62,900 nucleotides of DNA from Pseudomonas sp. GM74 (GTDB lineage: Bacteria > Pseudomonadota > Gammaproteobacteria > Pseudomonadales > Pseudomonadaceae). The stretch is from contig NZ_AKJG01000153.1 in assembly GCF_000282455.1 (NCBI RefSeq), forward strand, positions 1-62,900. Reading direction: 5' to 3'. The notes beneath the pieces were generated by a model. It was not told the origin of the DNA, ran no database searches, and saw only the letters and a list, made by a program, of their open reading frames with translations. This document shows, in pieces, positions 25,332 through 34,218 of the stretch (position 1 is the stretch's first letter; each line of letters begins with the position of its first letter). Made by a program: the position numbers and the translations under genes.

Positions 25332-26654
25332 CTAGCGGATACCGGCACCCGCCATGGACTCTGGCACCCACTGCGCCGTCGATAGCGGCTCGATGTAGCG
25401 GATGCCGCCATGCGGGCCCACCACGCCGTTGATGTTGTAGGTGCCTTTCGACAGGTCGTAAGTCATGAAAGGGGTGGCGTCCGGGACCTGCTGGTCGTAG
25501 CTCTGGCTGAAGAACGCGAAGGAGCCACGGTACAGCTGGCCACGGGTGTCGTACTGATCGGAGGCCACCGCGGCCCAGGTGTCTTCATCCAGGTAAAAGC
25601 GACGCTTCTGGTAGATGTGCTTCGCCCCTGGCTTGAGGTTGCCTTCCACGACGTAGACCCGGTGCTTTTCCCAGCGTACGAAGTCCGGGGCAACGAAGTT
25701 GGGCGTGGTCAGCGACTTGGCAGCGCGGGCGTAGGTGAGTTTGTACGTGTTGTAGGGCACGATCATTTCCTGCTTGCCCACCAGTGTCCAGTCGTACAGT
25801 TCCAGCGCACGGGCAGTACCGGGGTTGGGGGTGTCGTAGGCCAGGATCGAGATCTGTTTGACCCGGCGCTGAGCAGGCATGTACTGCCAGGCGCGGCCAG
25901 GGAACTGCGTCGGGTTGGTGGCGTTCTTGAGCATGATCGACTCGCCGGCTCGGCGCGCAGGTCCGGTATAGGACAGTTTCAACTGATAGTAGATGTCGGA
26001 ACTGTTGAACGGCTTCGACAGGTTCTCGTAGATCGGGAAGGAGATGAATGCCTCGCCGGTGACCGCAAGGCTCGGTACACCTGCCGTGTCGACGCTCCAG
26101 GAGTCGTACTTGGAATGGATGTTGACGCCCTGGTAGCGCAGCAGGAAATTCCACATCGCTTCGGCGCCGGATTGCGGGATCGGGAAAGGCACCCCGGGCA
26201 TCACATTGTCGATGGCGATCCCGCCGTTGAGGGACCTGGCGTTGGTGGCATTCTTGCGGCTGTTGTCCAGTATCGCCTGTGGCAGCGATGCCGTGCGGTG
26301 GGTCGGGTAGACGTCGATGCGAAAGTCGGGGTAGCGCTTGGCCAACGCCACTGTGGTGGCGGTCAGCATGCTTTTGTACGCGTCGACGTTCCTGCCGTTG
26401 ATCACCAGCAACGGTTTTTCGCCCGCAAAGGGGTCCGGGCGCATGCTGTCGCCGGTCTTGAAGCTGGATGGGGCCGTGGTCAGACCACCGTTGTAGGGCG
26501 GAATGGAACCGTCGGCATTGCCGGCCTTTTCGGCGCCCACCCACGTCAGGCTGGTGCCCAGCCGAGTAGCTTCCTGGCTCGATACATAGGCTTGGGCATC
26601 GATGGCCAGCGCCATGAGGGGTACGGCAGCCAGAAGACTTTTCACGAATTTCAT
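25332..26654 (-). CDS. DUF1329 domain-containing secreted protein
   Basis: A 440-residue exported protein with a signal peptide ending near Ala22 (AIDAQA). The following YVSSQEATRLGTSLTWVGAEKAGN, SIPPYNGGLTTAP and DPFAGEKPLLVINGRNVD are the standard start of the DUF1329 family, whose fold resembles outer-membrane lipoprotein-sorting proteins. DUF1329 genes usually sit next to a DUF1302 gene and a LuxR regulator. Here no DUF1302 gene is present and the LuxR is a remnant. The function is unknown. The 293 bp upstream (26655-26947) contain only its promoter region. Confidence 0.88.
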   Translation of the reverse strand: MKFVKSLLAAVPLMALAIDAQAYVSSQEATRLGTSLTWVGAEKAGNADGSIPPYNGGLTTAPSSFKTGDSMRPDPFAGEKPLLVINGRNVDAYKSMLTATTVALAKRYPDFRIDVYPTHRTASLPQAILDNSRKNATNARSLNGGIAIDNVMPGVPFPIPQSGAEAMWNFLLRYQGVNIHSKYDSWSVDTAGVPSLAVTGEAFISFPIYENLSKPFNSSDIYYQLKLSYTGPARRAGESIMLKNATNPTQFPGRAWQYMPAQRRVKQISILAYDTPNPGTARALELYDWTLVGKQEMIVPYNTYKLTYARAAKSLTTPNFVAPDFVRWEKHRVYVVEGNLKPGAKHIYQKRRFYLDEDTWAAVASDQYDTRGQLYRGSFAFFSQSYDQQVPDATPFMTYDLSKGTYNINGVVGPHGGIRYIEPLSTAQWVPESMAGAGIR

Positions 26655-26947
26655 ATTGTTATTCTCCTGCCTGGCGTACCAGGCAACTCGTGACTCAGGC
26701 GCAGCAGTCGCTTACGTCGACTCATCGCCAGAGACCTTTTCAGTACTGCCATTAGAAAGCCCCCGTATCAGGGGCGCTTTTCATTCGACGACAGCCCCTT
26801 GGCTATTCATGACAGGCCCGGACAGCCTCGGCGCGCATTCGATGGGGAGAGTGACCATCACTTGTTTGTATTTCTCAAAGGAATCATCGGGTTACTCAAT
26901 GGTCACAGCTATGACTCTTCCATACTTCCGACGTTTAGGACGTTTTT

Positions 26948-27193
26948 ATGAATCGCGCAGTAATCTTGATCGTGGCCATTTCCAGCGCCGTCTTGTTGGG
27001 AGGCTGCGGCCCGCATTGGGATGACGGAGAGCGGTACGGCCGATATCACGATCATGACCATCGACGTGGTTACGACCAGCGAGGGGACGATGACCGAGGT
27101 TATGACCGTGACTATGATCGTCGTGGCTATGATCGTAGTGACTATGATCGCGATCACCGTCGCTACCGTGATCGCGATGACAACGACGACTGA
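26948..27193 (+). CDS. small Asp/Arg/Tyr/His-rich lipoprotein
   Basis: An 81-residue protein with a lipoprotein signal (AVLLGGC, lipid Cys about residue 20). An extremely polar tail follows, built on repeats of RGYD, DYDR and DRDY, made almost only of Asp, Arg, Tyr and His. The repeat is visible in DNA as iterated CTATGATCG and variants (about 27085-27160). No globular domain is expected. Such tails could bind metal ions or cell-surface polymer, but this is speculation. Confidence 0.7.
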   Translation: MNRAVILIVAISSAVLLGGCGPHWDDGERYGRYHDHDHRRGYDQRGDDDRGYDRDYDRRGYDRSDYDRDHRRYRDRDDNDD

Positions 27194-27383
27194 TACGTCA
27201 GCTTCGAGTGATGGAAGCCAGGTCTGGACAACACAGCGAATAATTTGCAGTCCGTCTCATACCTGGCACTAAATTGAACAAAATCATTGAAAAAAACCGC
27301 CATAAGCTTTAAACGGAAAGCCAAATGGCACATTGAAAGCAATCAGCCAGTGAGTTTCAGCAGTCTTGGCTCAGGGAGCGCTG

Positions 27384-30290
27384 ATGAGTTTTCGTACACT
27401 GACCGGCTCCCCGCGGCAATCGAGCAATGACGCAGTTGCCGCATTTCACCCTCCAGGGAACCCGGATACCGTCGGCATGGCTTGCGCCGGCAACGACGAC
27501 AGGATCGGACAACTGCTGGACTCGGCGCGCAACTGGGCCCATACCACCGCTTGGGCGTTTTACCGCGCCGGTGAACAGTTGCATCGGGTTGGCCAGGGTG
27601 ACCCACGGGGACATTGGCCCTCAAGCGTTGCGAATGATGATTTTGAAGCCTTTTGCCTGGCTTCGAACCTGCACCGCTGGCCCACTGGCAGGGGCGAAAG
27701 TGAGCTGGGTTGGCTGCTCGCACCCGTCAACGATGCCGCGGAACCGGCGCTTGCCGAACTTGCCCAGCGCCTGGGCATCGAGCTACAGACCAATACCCTG
27801 GCCCGTGCGCAGATCACTCAGCGTGTGCTGTATGAAATTACCTATCTGGCCAGTTCGACCCGTGACCGGTCAGAGTTCCTGGTGGGGGCTCACCGGCTGC
27901 TGGCCAGCCTGATCGACGCCGAGAACTTCTATCTCGCGCTGTATGATCCGCACACCGGCAAGATCGACTACCCGTATTACGTCGACATCATCGACGTCGA
28001 TGCTCTGGAATCCGAAAACTACGAATACCTGGACCCTTCGCGGCTGTCGCTGACGGGCCAGGTGTTGACCACCGGCCAGCCGTTGCTGATCGATGCCGCC
28101 GGTATTCTCGCGGCCCAGGCCGAGGACCGTTTCCACTGCGTGGGTGATCGTCCCGAGTACTGGATGGGCGCGCCGTTGAAAAATGCCTCGGACGAGGTGT
28201 TTGGCATGCTGGCGATGCAGGTCTACGACGTTTCTCGCATCTACAGCGCTGAAGACCGCGCGCTGTTCCTGGTGGTCGCCCGCCACGTGGCCATGGCGCT
28301 GGACCGGATTCTGCACCGGGAAGACCTCGAAGAAACGGTGTTGCGTCGCACCCTGGAGCTTTCGGCAGTCAACGACGCATTGCGCCAGGAAGTCACGGAC
28401 CGGGAACGCGCCGAACATCTGCAAAGCGCGCTGTTCCAGATTGCAGAACTGTCGAGTCAGCCGGGTGACATGGCCGAGTTGTTCCGGACCCTGCATGGCA
28501 TCGTCGGTGATCTGCTGTTTGCGCAGAACTTCTACATTGCACTGTTTGACGACGGGACCGGTGAAGTGACGTTTCCCTATTACGTGGATGAACGGCAGAC
28601 GACCTGCCCGACGGCACGCCGAGGGCGCCGGGGCTTGACCGAGTACATCATCCGTCAGCGCCGCCCCTGCCTGATTGACGTCGGCGAGGCCGAGCGATTG
28701 TCCGCGCAGGGTGAAATCGAAATTGCCCATGAGTCGGTGCGCTCCTTCTCCTGGCTGGGCATACCTCTGTTCGAAGACAACGTGGTACGCGGTGTGCTGG
28801 CGGTGCAAAGCTATACCTCGCAGGTGCGCTATACCCTGCGTGACCAGGAACTGTTGACCTTCGTGTCGCGGCACATAGACACCGCGTTATCGCGACGCAC
28901 GGCCGCCGAAGCGATCCACGCCGCCAACCTCCAGCTCGAAGCCCGGGTACAGAGCCGCACCCGCGAGCTCGATTACGCCAATGCCAAGTTGCAGCACGAA
29001 AACTCCCACGATGCGCTGACCGGGCTACCCAATCGCACCTACCTGCAGCAGCGCCTCAACCTGGCCTGGTCGCGGTTCGGCAGCGAAGGCGGGCCCCTGG
29101 CGGTGATGTTCATCGACCTCGACCGCTTCAAGATGGTCAACGACAGCCTCGGCCACCATTTTGGCGACCTGCTGTTGATGCAGGCTGCCCAGCGTTTACG
29201 CGGTTGCCTGCGCGACACCGACATGCTGGCGCGTCTGGGAGGCGACGAGTTTTCGGTGCTGGCTCCCGAGGCGTCGCTGGAGGTGGTGATTGAAATCGCC
29301 GAACGGATCCTGGTGGCATTCGACCTGCCGTTCTTCATCAATGGCCATGAAGTTTTTTCGTCCTGCAGTATCGGTATCGTCAGCGCCGACAGTCAGGTCC
29401 ATCACGAGCCTGCCGACTTGCTGCGCGATGCCGATGCGGCGATGTACCGGGTCAAGAGTGCCGGGCGCGATAGCTACGCGGTGTTCAACCAGGAAGTGCG
29501 CCGTGAAGTCTCGGACCAGGTCGAACGAGAAGGGGCCTTGCGCAACGCGCTCAAACGCACCGACGAACTGCTGCCGTATTTCCAGCCGATCGTCAGCGTC
29601 GACACCGGCGAACTCTTGGCCCTTGAAGCACTGATCCGCTGGCACCAGCCGGGGGGCCGGGTGATCGCACCGGGCGAGTTCCTGCCGGATGTCGAGGGTT
29701 TGCGCCTGATCGGTCGACTGGACCTGTACATGCTCACCAGCATTGCCACGATCCTCGCACAACCCGAACACGCCGACTGGCCGCCGGTGCACGTCAATTG
29801 CTCCAGCTACAGCATGACGCGCCCGGATTTCGCCACTGAGGTGCTGGCACTTTTGGCGCAGCACCGGGTCTCGCCATCGCGAATCTGCCTGGAGTTGACC
29901 GAAGGGGCACTGGTAGCCGAACCGGCGATTGCCCGCCAGACCATGCAGCAACTGGCCGACAACGGCATGACGGTGGTGCTCGATGACTTCGGCGCAGGGT
30001 TTTCATCCTTGAGCTATGTGCATCAATACCGTTTCAGCGGCTTGAAAATCGACAAGTCGTTTATCTTCGAACTGACCACCAGCGCCCGCAGTCGCGCGAT
30101 CGTCCGGGCCATTGTGCGGATGGCCGAATCGCTGGACCTGAGTGTGGTGGCCGAAGGCGTCGAGGATCAGGCGACGCTGGAGTTGCTGCGTGAAATGGGG
30201 GCAGGGCAGGCCCAAGGTTATCATTTTGCCAAGCCGATGGCCTTGAAGGAACTGTTTGCCAGTTCACTGCTCGGTCCCCGGGGTTGCTGA
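27384..30290 (+). CDS. GAF-GAF-GGDEF-EAL cyclic-di-GMP signalling protein
   Basis: A 968-residue cytosolic protein. After an unclassified N-terminus (about 1-140) come two similar GAF domains (AENFYLALYDPHTGKIDYPYYVD near 180 and AQNFYIALFDDGTGEVTFPYYVD near 385), a linker, a GGDEF domain and an EAL domain. LGGDEF (619-623) is intact with an RDTD inhibitory site five residues before it. EALIRW (748-750), ELTEGALV, LDDFGAGFSSLSY, KIDKSF and VAEGVED keep the phosphodiesterase residues, so both activities are possible. The ATG at 27384 has AGGGAG upstream. Its end overlaps the convergent MFS gene by 70 bp. Confidence 0.92.
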   Translation: MSFRTLTGSPRQSSNDAVAAFHPPGNPDTVGMACAGNDDRIGQLLDSARNWAHTTAWAFYRAGEQLHRVGQGDPRGHWPSSVANDDFEAFCLASNLHRWPTGRGESELGWLLAPVNDAAEPALAELAQRLGIELQTNTLARAQITQRVLYEITYLASSTRDRSEFLVGAHRLLASLIDAENFYLALYDPHTGKIDYPYYVDIIDVDALESENYEYLDPSRLSLTGQVLTTGQPLLIDAAGILAAQAEDRFHCVGDRPEYWMGAPLKNASDEVFGMLAMQVYDVSRIYSAEDRALFLVVARHVAMALDRILHREDLEETVLRRTLELSAVNDALRQEVTDRERAEHLQSALFQIAELSSQPGDMAELFRTLHGIVGDLLFAQNFYIALFDDGTGEVTFPYYVDERQTTCPTARRGRRGLTEYIIRQRRPCLIDVGEAERLSAQGEIEIAHESVRSFSWLGIPLFEDNVVRGVLAVQSYTSQVRYTLRDQELLTFVSRHIDTALSRRTAAEAIHAANLQLEARVQSRTRELDYANAKLQHENSHDALTGLPNRTYLQQRLNLAWSRFGSEGGPLAVMFIDLDRFKMVNDSLGHHFGDLLLMQAAQRLRGCLRDTDMLARLGGDEFSVLAPEASLEVVIEIAERILVAFDLPFFINGHEVFSSCSIGIVSADSQVHHEPADLLRDADAAMYRVKSAGRDSYAVFNQEVRREVSDQVEREGALRNALKRTDELLPYFQPIVSVDTGELLALEALIRWHQPGGRVIAPGEFLPDVEGLRLIGRLDLYMLTSIATILAQPEHADWPPVHVNCSSYSMTRPDFATEVLALLAQHRVSPSRICLELTEGALVAEPAIARQTMQQLADNGMTVVLDDFGAGFSSLSYVHQYRFSGLKIDKSFIFELTTSARSRAIVRAIVRMAESLDLSVVAEGVEDQATLELLREMGAGQAQGYHFAKPMALKELFASSLLGPRGC

Positions 30291-31480
30291 CAAAACCACA
30301 GCACGAGGGCTGCTGCACTGATCAAGGCACCCAACAGGCTGACGGCAATCCAGCCCCATAGCGCATACACCTGGGTCGCGGCGGCGGCACCCAGTGCGCT
30401 GCCCACCGAGTAAAAGAACATGTAGGCACCGACCATGCGACTTTGGGCGTCGGGTCGTGCGGCAAAAATCAGGCTCTGGTTGGTGACATGGACGGCTTGC
30501 ACCGCGAAGTCGAGCAAGACCACTCCACAAACCAGCGCGATCAGTGACGACTGTGCAAAGGCGATGGGCAGCCAGGACAGCGTCAGGATCGCCAGCGAAA
30601 TGCCGGTGACCCGTTGCCCCAGCCCCTGGTCGGCCCAGCGACCGGATCTTCTGGCAGCAAGGGCGCCGGCGACGCCCGCCAGGCCGAACAGGCCGATGAG
30701 CGTGTGTGAAAGCGACAGTGGAGGGGCGCTCAACGGCAGCACCATGGATGTCCACAGCACGGAAAAAGCGGCAAAGATCAGCAAGGCCAACAGGCCTCTG
30801 GTTCGCAACACCGGTTCGGTCAAGAACAGCGTGAAGAGCGAGCGGATGAGTGCCGGGTAGGTGTATCGACTGCGTGGCGTCACTGCGGGGGGCAACACTT
30901 TCCAGAACACCGCCGCGAGGGTCAGCATCAATCCCGAGGAAACAAAATACACGGTGCGCCAGCCCGCCAGATCGGCAATCAGCCCGGAGGTGAATCGCGC
31001 CAGCAGAATGCCCAGGACAATGCCGCTGGTGACGGTCCCCACGGCCTGGCCGCGTTGTGCCGGCGTTGCCAGCGCGGCGGTGCAGGCCACCAGCACTTGA
31101 ACCATTACTGCCAGCAAACCCACGGCGATCATGGCCCCCAACAGGGTCAGCCATTGCTGTGCGGCGCCAACGCCCGCCAGCGCAATCGAAGACAGCAGCA
31201 TTTGCGTCAGAATCAGCCCTTTGCGGTTCAACAAGTCGCCCAGCGGGACGATGAACAACAACCCCAGCGCGTAACCGACCTGAGTCGCCGTCACCACAAA
31301 CCCGATCATTGATGGGGCCACATTCAGGCTCCGGGCCATTGAATCGAGCAAAGGTTGTGCGAAGTAGACGTTGGCGACGGCAAGCGCGCAGGCGACCGAA
31401 AACAGAAACGTGAGCTGCGCAGAAAGCCCCGAAGCCTGCGCGGCGAAAGGATGGGTGGCTGAATCGGTATCTGCTTTCAA
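30221..31480 (-). CDS. MFS transporter (YnfM/drug-efflux-like)
   Basis: A 419-residue transporter with about 12 helices: NVYFAQPLLDSMARSLNV, VGYALGLLFIVPLGDLLNRKGLI and a VGAYMFFYSVGSALGAAAATQVYA region near the end. This resembles the YnfM/arabinose-efflux-type group. It is divergent from an HxlR-family regulator, a common arrangement for export genes induced by toxic compounds. Its last 70 bp overlap the 3' end of the GGDEF-EAL gene on the other strand. Confidence 0.87.
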   Translation of the reverse strand: MKADTDSATHPFAAQASGLSAQLTFLFSVACALAVANVYFAQPLLDSMARSLNVAPSMIGFVVTATQVGYALGLLFIVPLGDLLNRKGLILTQMLLSSIALAGVGAAQQWLTLLGAMIAVGLLAVMVQVLVACTAALATPAQRGQAVGTVTSGIVLGILLARFTSGLIADLAGWRTVYFVSSGLMLTLAAVFWKVLPPAVTPRSRYTYPALIRSLFTLFLTEPVLRTRGLLALLIFAAFSVLWTSMVLPLSAPPLSLSHTLIGLFGLAGVAGALAARRSGRWADQGLGQRVTGISLAILTLSWLPIAFAQSSLIALVCGVVLLDFAVQAVHVTNQSLIFAARPDAQSRMVGAYMFFYSVGSALGAAAATQVYALWGWIAVSLLGALISAAALVLWFCQQPRGPSSELANSSFKAIGLAK

Positions 31481-31615
31481 GTGAGCCTCCGTGGCGCTAA
31501 ACTGGTTTCAATTAGCAACTTGATTCAATTGTTATCGAATCAGGTTTCATATTGCAACCACATTGCTTAAAGCCAGACGACGGACCTGGCGGTCCTTATC
31601 CAAAAGGTAAACACG

Positions 31616-32074
31616 ATGGTCGCAGCCCCTTCATCGCAAAACAGCGAATGCCCGGTAGCACGAACACTGGAAGCCATCGGGGATCGTTGGTCGCTCATGA
31701 TCATTCGCGACGCGTTCGACGGCATTCGCCGATTCAGCGAATTTCAGAAAAGCCTGGGGGTGGCCAAGAACATTCTGGCATCGCGCCTGAAGACGTTGGT
31801 TGAGGTCGGTGTGTTCGACGTTCAACCTGCATCGGATGGAAGTGCCTACAAGGAATACGTCCTGACGGAAAAAGGACGGGAGATCTTTCCCGTGGTGATC
31901 AGTATGAGGCAGTGGGGCGAACGGTTTCTGTTCACGCGGGACGAGACGCGTTCGGTGTTGCTGGACAATGAGTCCGGCCAGTCCCTGATGCCGATTGAAG
32001 TTCGCTCCGTGAGCGGCCAGAAACTTGGACCGTCGGATTGTCACAGAGTGAGGGTGATTGCAGACGAGTCGTGA
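31616..32074 (+). CDS. HxlR-family transcriptional regulator
   Basis: A 152-residue winged-helix regulator: CPVARTLEAIGDRWSLMIIRDAF, RRFSEFQKSLGVAKNILASRLKTLVEVGVF and YVLTEKGREIFPVVISMRQWG. These are the HxlR signature, including the N-terminal Cys that senses aldehydes or thiol-reactive agents in characterised members. It is divergent from the MFS gene and separated by 135 bp with TTGATTCAATTGTTATCGAA-like AT-rich dyads, the likely operator. Confidence 0.9.
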   Translation: MVAAPSSQNSECPVARTLEAIGDRWSLMIIRDAFDGIRRFSEFQKSLGVAKNILASRLKTLVEVGVFDVQPASDGSAYKEYVLTEKGREIFPVVISMRQWGERFLFTRDETRSVLLDNESGQSLMPIEVRSVSGQKLGPSDCHRVRVIADES

Positions 32075-32094
32075 ATCGAACGGTTGAAGGCGAA

Positions 32095-32553
32095 TCAGTC
32101 GAGCAGCGACACCAGCCGCGGTTCGATTGATTGCCCAACGACTTCAAGCAACGCCAGGGTGACAGGCAATTTGAAGCGTCGGCGCCCGGCGCTGCCTGGA
32201 TTCAGGAACAGCCGTTCACCGCGCCAGTCGATGCGGGGTTTGTGCGAATGACCGGTGATCACCAGCTTGATACCGTCATCAAGATTGACCGCTACATCGA
32301 CGATGTCATGCACCAGCAGAACCGTCCAGCCGTTGAACTCCAGGCGCAGACAATCGGGCAACTCCCGCGCCCAGGGGGCGTCCAGGTCATTGTTGCCACG
32401 CACCGCATCCACCGGCGCGATTGCGGCCAATTGCTCGAGGATAGCCGAGCTGCCGATATCACCCGCGTGGAGGATGCGATCACAGCCTTGCAGGGCGGCA
32501 ATGGCTTCGGGGCGCAGCAAACCGTGGGTGTCGGAGATGACGCCGATTTTCAT
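32095..32553 (-). CDS. YfcE/MJ0936-family phosphodiesterase
   Basis: A 152-residue calcineurin-like metallophosphoesterase: MKIGVISDTHG supplies the Asp and His ligands, LHAGDIG the next, GNND the Asn, VHD and GHSHKP the remaining His ligands, and LNPGSAG closes the site. Such proteins hydrolyse phosphodiesters with Mn2+. The in-frame ATG at 32574 would add seven residues; neither start has a strong ribosome binding site. It ends 20 bp from the convergent HxlR gene. Confidence 0.85.
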   Translation of the reverse strand: MKIGVISDTHGLLRPEAIAALQGCDRILHAGDIGSSAILEQLAAIAPVDAVRGNNDLDAPWARELPDCLRLEFNGWTVLLVHDIVDVAVNLDDGIKLVITGHSHKPRIDWRGERLFLNPGSAGRRRFKLPVTLALLEVVGQSIEPRLVSLLD

Positions 32554-32587
32554 TGATGGCGGATCGAGCGGCATTCTGGTTCCAGGC

Positions 32588-33505
32588 TCAAGGGGATGTC
32601 TCCTGCGCGCAGCTTTGTTGAACGAAGCGGTCGATCAACCACCTCGCGGCCGGCCCCGGTGGCAGATCCGTGCGGTAGATGACGTCGAAGGCGTAAATCC
32701 CGCTTTTGTATTCCGGAATGTTCAGTTGTACGAGTCGGCCGCTCTCCAGGTCTTCCCGGACCATCGGGGCCGGCATGTTCCCCCAGCCGATGCCCTCACG
32801 CAGCAGCATGTGTTTGGCGCCAAGGTCCGCCAGGCGCCAGGTGCGGTTGCTGAGCACGGCGAAATCCTTGTCCTTGGTCAGGACCGAACGATCGGACAGC
32901 ACCAGTTGCGTGTGCTCTCGCCCGGCGCCGGGAACATTCGAGTCGCTTGATGCCAGCGGATGATTCGGGGCCGCCACGGGAATCAACTCGACACTGCCGA
33001 CCCCCATTCTCTCGATACCGTCGATGCCCTCGTTCATGGGGCCGCTGACACCGATTATCGCACCACGGTTGACCACCCGTTCAGTGACCGCGCCGAGGGC
33101 TTCCATGTGCAAGTGCAGGGCAACGGTCGGGAACTCTTCGCGGAAGGATTTGAGTGCGTCGACCACACGTTCGGGGGGCAGCATGACATCGAGCACCACG
33201 TGCACTTCGGCTTCGAGCCCCTGAAGCAGGCCCTTCACTTTGGCGCGTAGTCCATGAACACTATTGGCGATGGTCCGGGCTTCGGCCAGTACGGTGCGAC
33301 CGGCATCGGTGAGCTGGGGTTTGCGGGTTGTCTGGCGGTCGAACAGAGACACACCGAGCTGCATTTCCAGGTTGGCGATCGAGTAGCTGACAACCGAAGT
33401 GGCGCGATGAAGTTTTCGGGCGGCCGCCGCGAAACTGCCGACTTCCACGACCGTCAGGAACACTCGCAGTTGGTCCAGCGTCGGTGTTCCGGGGTCAGAG
33501 ATCAT
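32588..33505 (-). CDS. LysR-family regulator
   Basis: A 305-residue regulator with an N-terminal helix-turn-helix (LDQLRVFLTVVEVGSFAAAARKLHRATSVVSYSIANLEMQL) and a C-terminal effector domain. It is divergent from the DoxX gene, whose intergenic region has a perfect inverted repeat TCAGCTA-N7-TAGCTGA (33616-33636). By position it should control DoxX and the following quinone reductase-type gene. Confidence 0.9.
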   Translation of the reverse strand: MISDPGTPTLDQLRVFLTVVEVGSFAAAARKLHRATSVVSYSIANLEMQLGVSLFDRQTTRKPQLTDAGRTVLAEARTIANSVHGLRAKVKGLLQGLEAEVHVVLDVMLPPERVVDALKSFREEFPTVALHLHMEALGAVTERVVNRGAIIGVSGPMNEGIDGIERMGVGSVELIPVAAPNHPLASSDSNVPGAGREHTQLVLSDRSVLTKDKDFAVLSNRTWRLADLGAKHMLLREGIGWGNMPAPMVREDLESGRLVQLNIPEYKSGIYAFDVIYRTDLPPGPAARWLIDRFVQQSCAQETSP

Positions 33506-33615
33506 GCCTGTTTCCTTGATCCGGACGTCGCTCGGAAAATTGCACGATTTGTCTCTCCTTTACCGGTTGAGCGGGTGTGCTTTTCTAATAAATCGAATTT
33601 AATGATCTAAATTAG

Positions 33616-33636
33616 TCAGCTATTCAGATTAGCTGA
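33616..33636. promoter_or_regulatory. candidate LysR operator before DoxX
   Basis: Perfect 7-bp arms TCAGCTA and TAGCTGA separated by 7 bp (TTCAGAT), in the divergent region between the LysR gene and doxX. Length and T-N11-A character fit a LysR-type binding site. It lies 67 bp before the DoxX start. Confidence 0.55.
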
Positions 33637-33702
33637 TGCAGCGCAACATTTCCTCACCAAGGCGCTTCCCTTTGAATCGCACCTAACTGTAGGAAATATC
33701 CC

Positions 33703-34143
33703 ATGACGAACTCTGCAAACATCGCTCAATCAACCACCTCTGAACAGAGCCGCTCCGATGTGACCCAAGCCTCGGCCTCGTTGATCGGCCGCGTACTGCT
33801 TAGCGCAATTTTCATCCTTTCCGGTTTTTCGAAACTCGCCGCTCCGGCAATGATGGTCGGCTATATCGGTTCGGTCGGCCTTCCGTTTCCACAATTGGCA
33901 CTGGCGGTGGCGATCATTGTAGAGATCGGCGGCGGCCTGGCACTGATTGCCGGATACCGCACCCGCACCGTCGCCGCCGTACTGGCCGTGTTCAGCGTGT
34001 TCACCGCGCTGGCGTTCCATAACGCACTGGGCGATCAGAACCAGTTCATCCACTTCTTCAAGAACATCGCGATGGCTGGCGGCCTGTTGCAGGTCGTGGC
34101 CTTTGGTGCCGGTCGCTTCAGCCTCGACGCTCGCCGTCGTTGA
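33703..34143 (+). CDS. DoxX-family membrane protein
   Basis: A 146-residue inner-membrane protein of four helices: SLIGRVLLSAIFILSGFSKLAAPAMM, IIVEIGGGLALIAGYRTR, FSVFTALAFHN and NIAMAGGLLQVVAFG. These are the DoxX landmarks. Members are linked to quinol or thiol redox stress. It precedes an NADP-dependent quinone reductase-like gene by 75 bp and probably forms an operon with it. Confidence 0.88.
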   Translation: MTNSANIAQSTTSEQSRSDVTQASASLIGRVLLSAIFILSGFSKLAAPAMMVGYIGSVGLPFPQLALAVAIIVEIGGGLALIAGYRTRTVAAVLAVFSVFTALAFHNALGDQNQFIHFFKNIAMAGGLLQVVAFGAGRFSLDARRR

Positions 34144-34218
34144 TAGACCCGCGCTGCGCGGGGCTCGCACCCTCGCAGCGTAATGTTTTATCCCTTCTTT
34201 TCGATTACCGAGGCCACC

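Noticed and set aside
25410..26693. 427-codon antisense frame over the DUF1329 gene
   Set aside because: Shadow of a well-supported secreted protein on the other strand.
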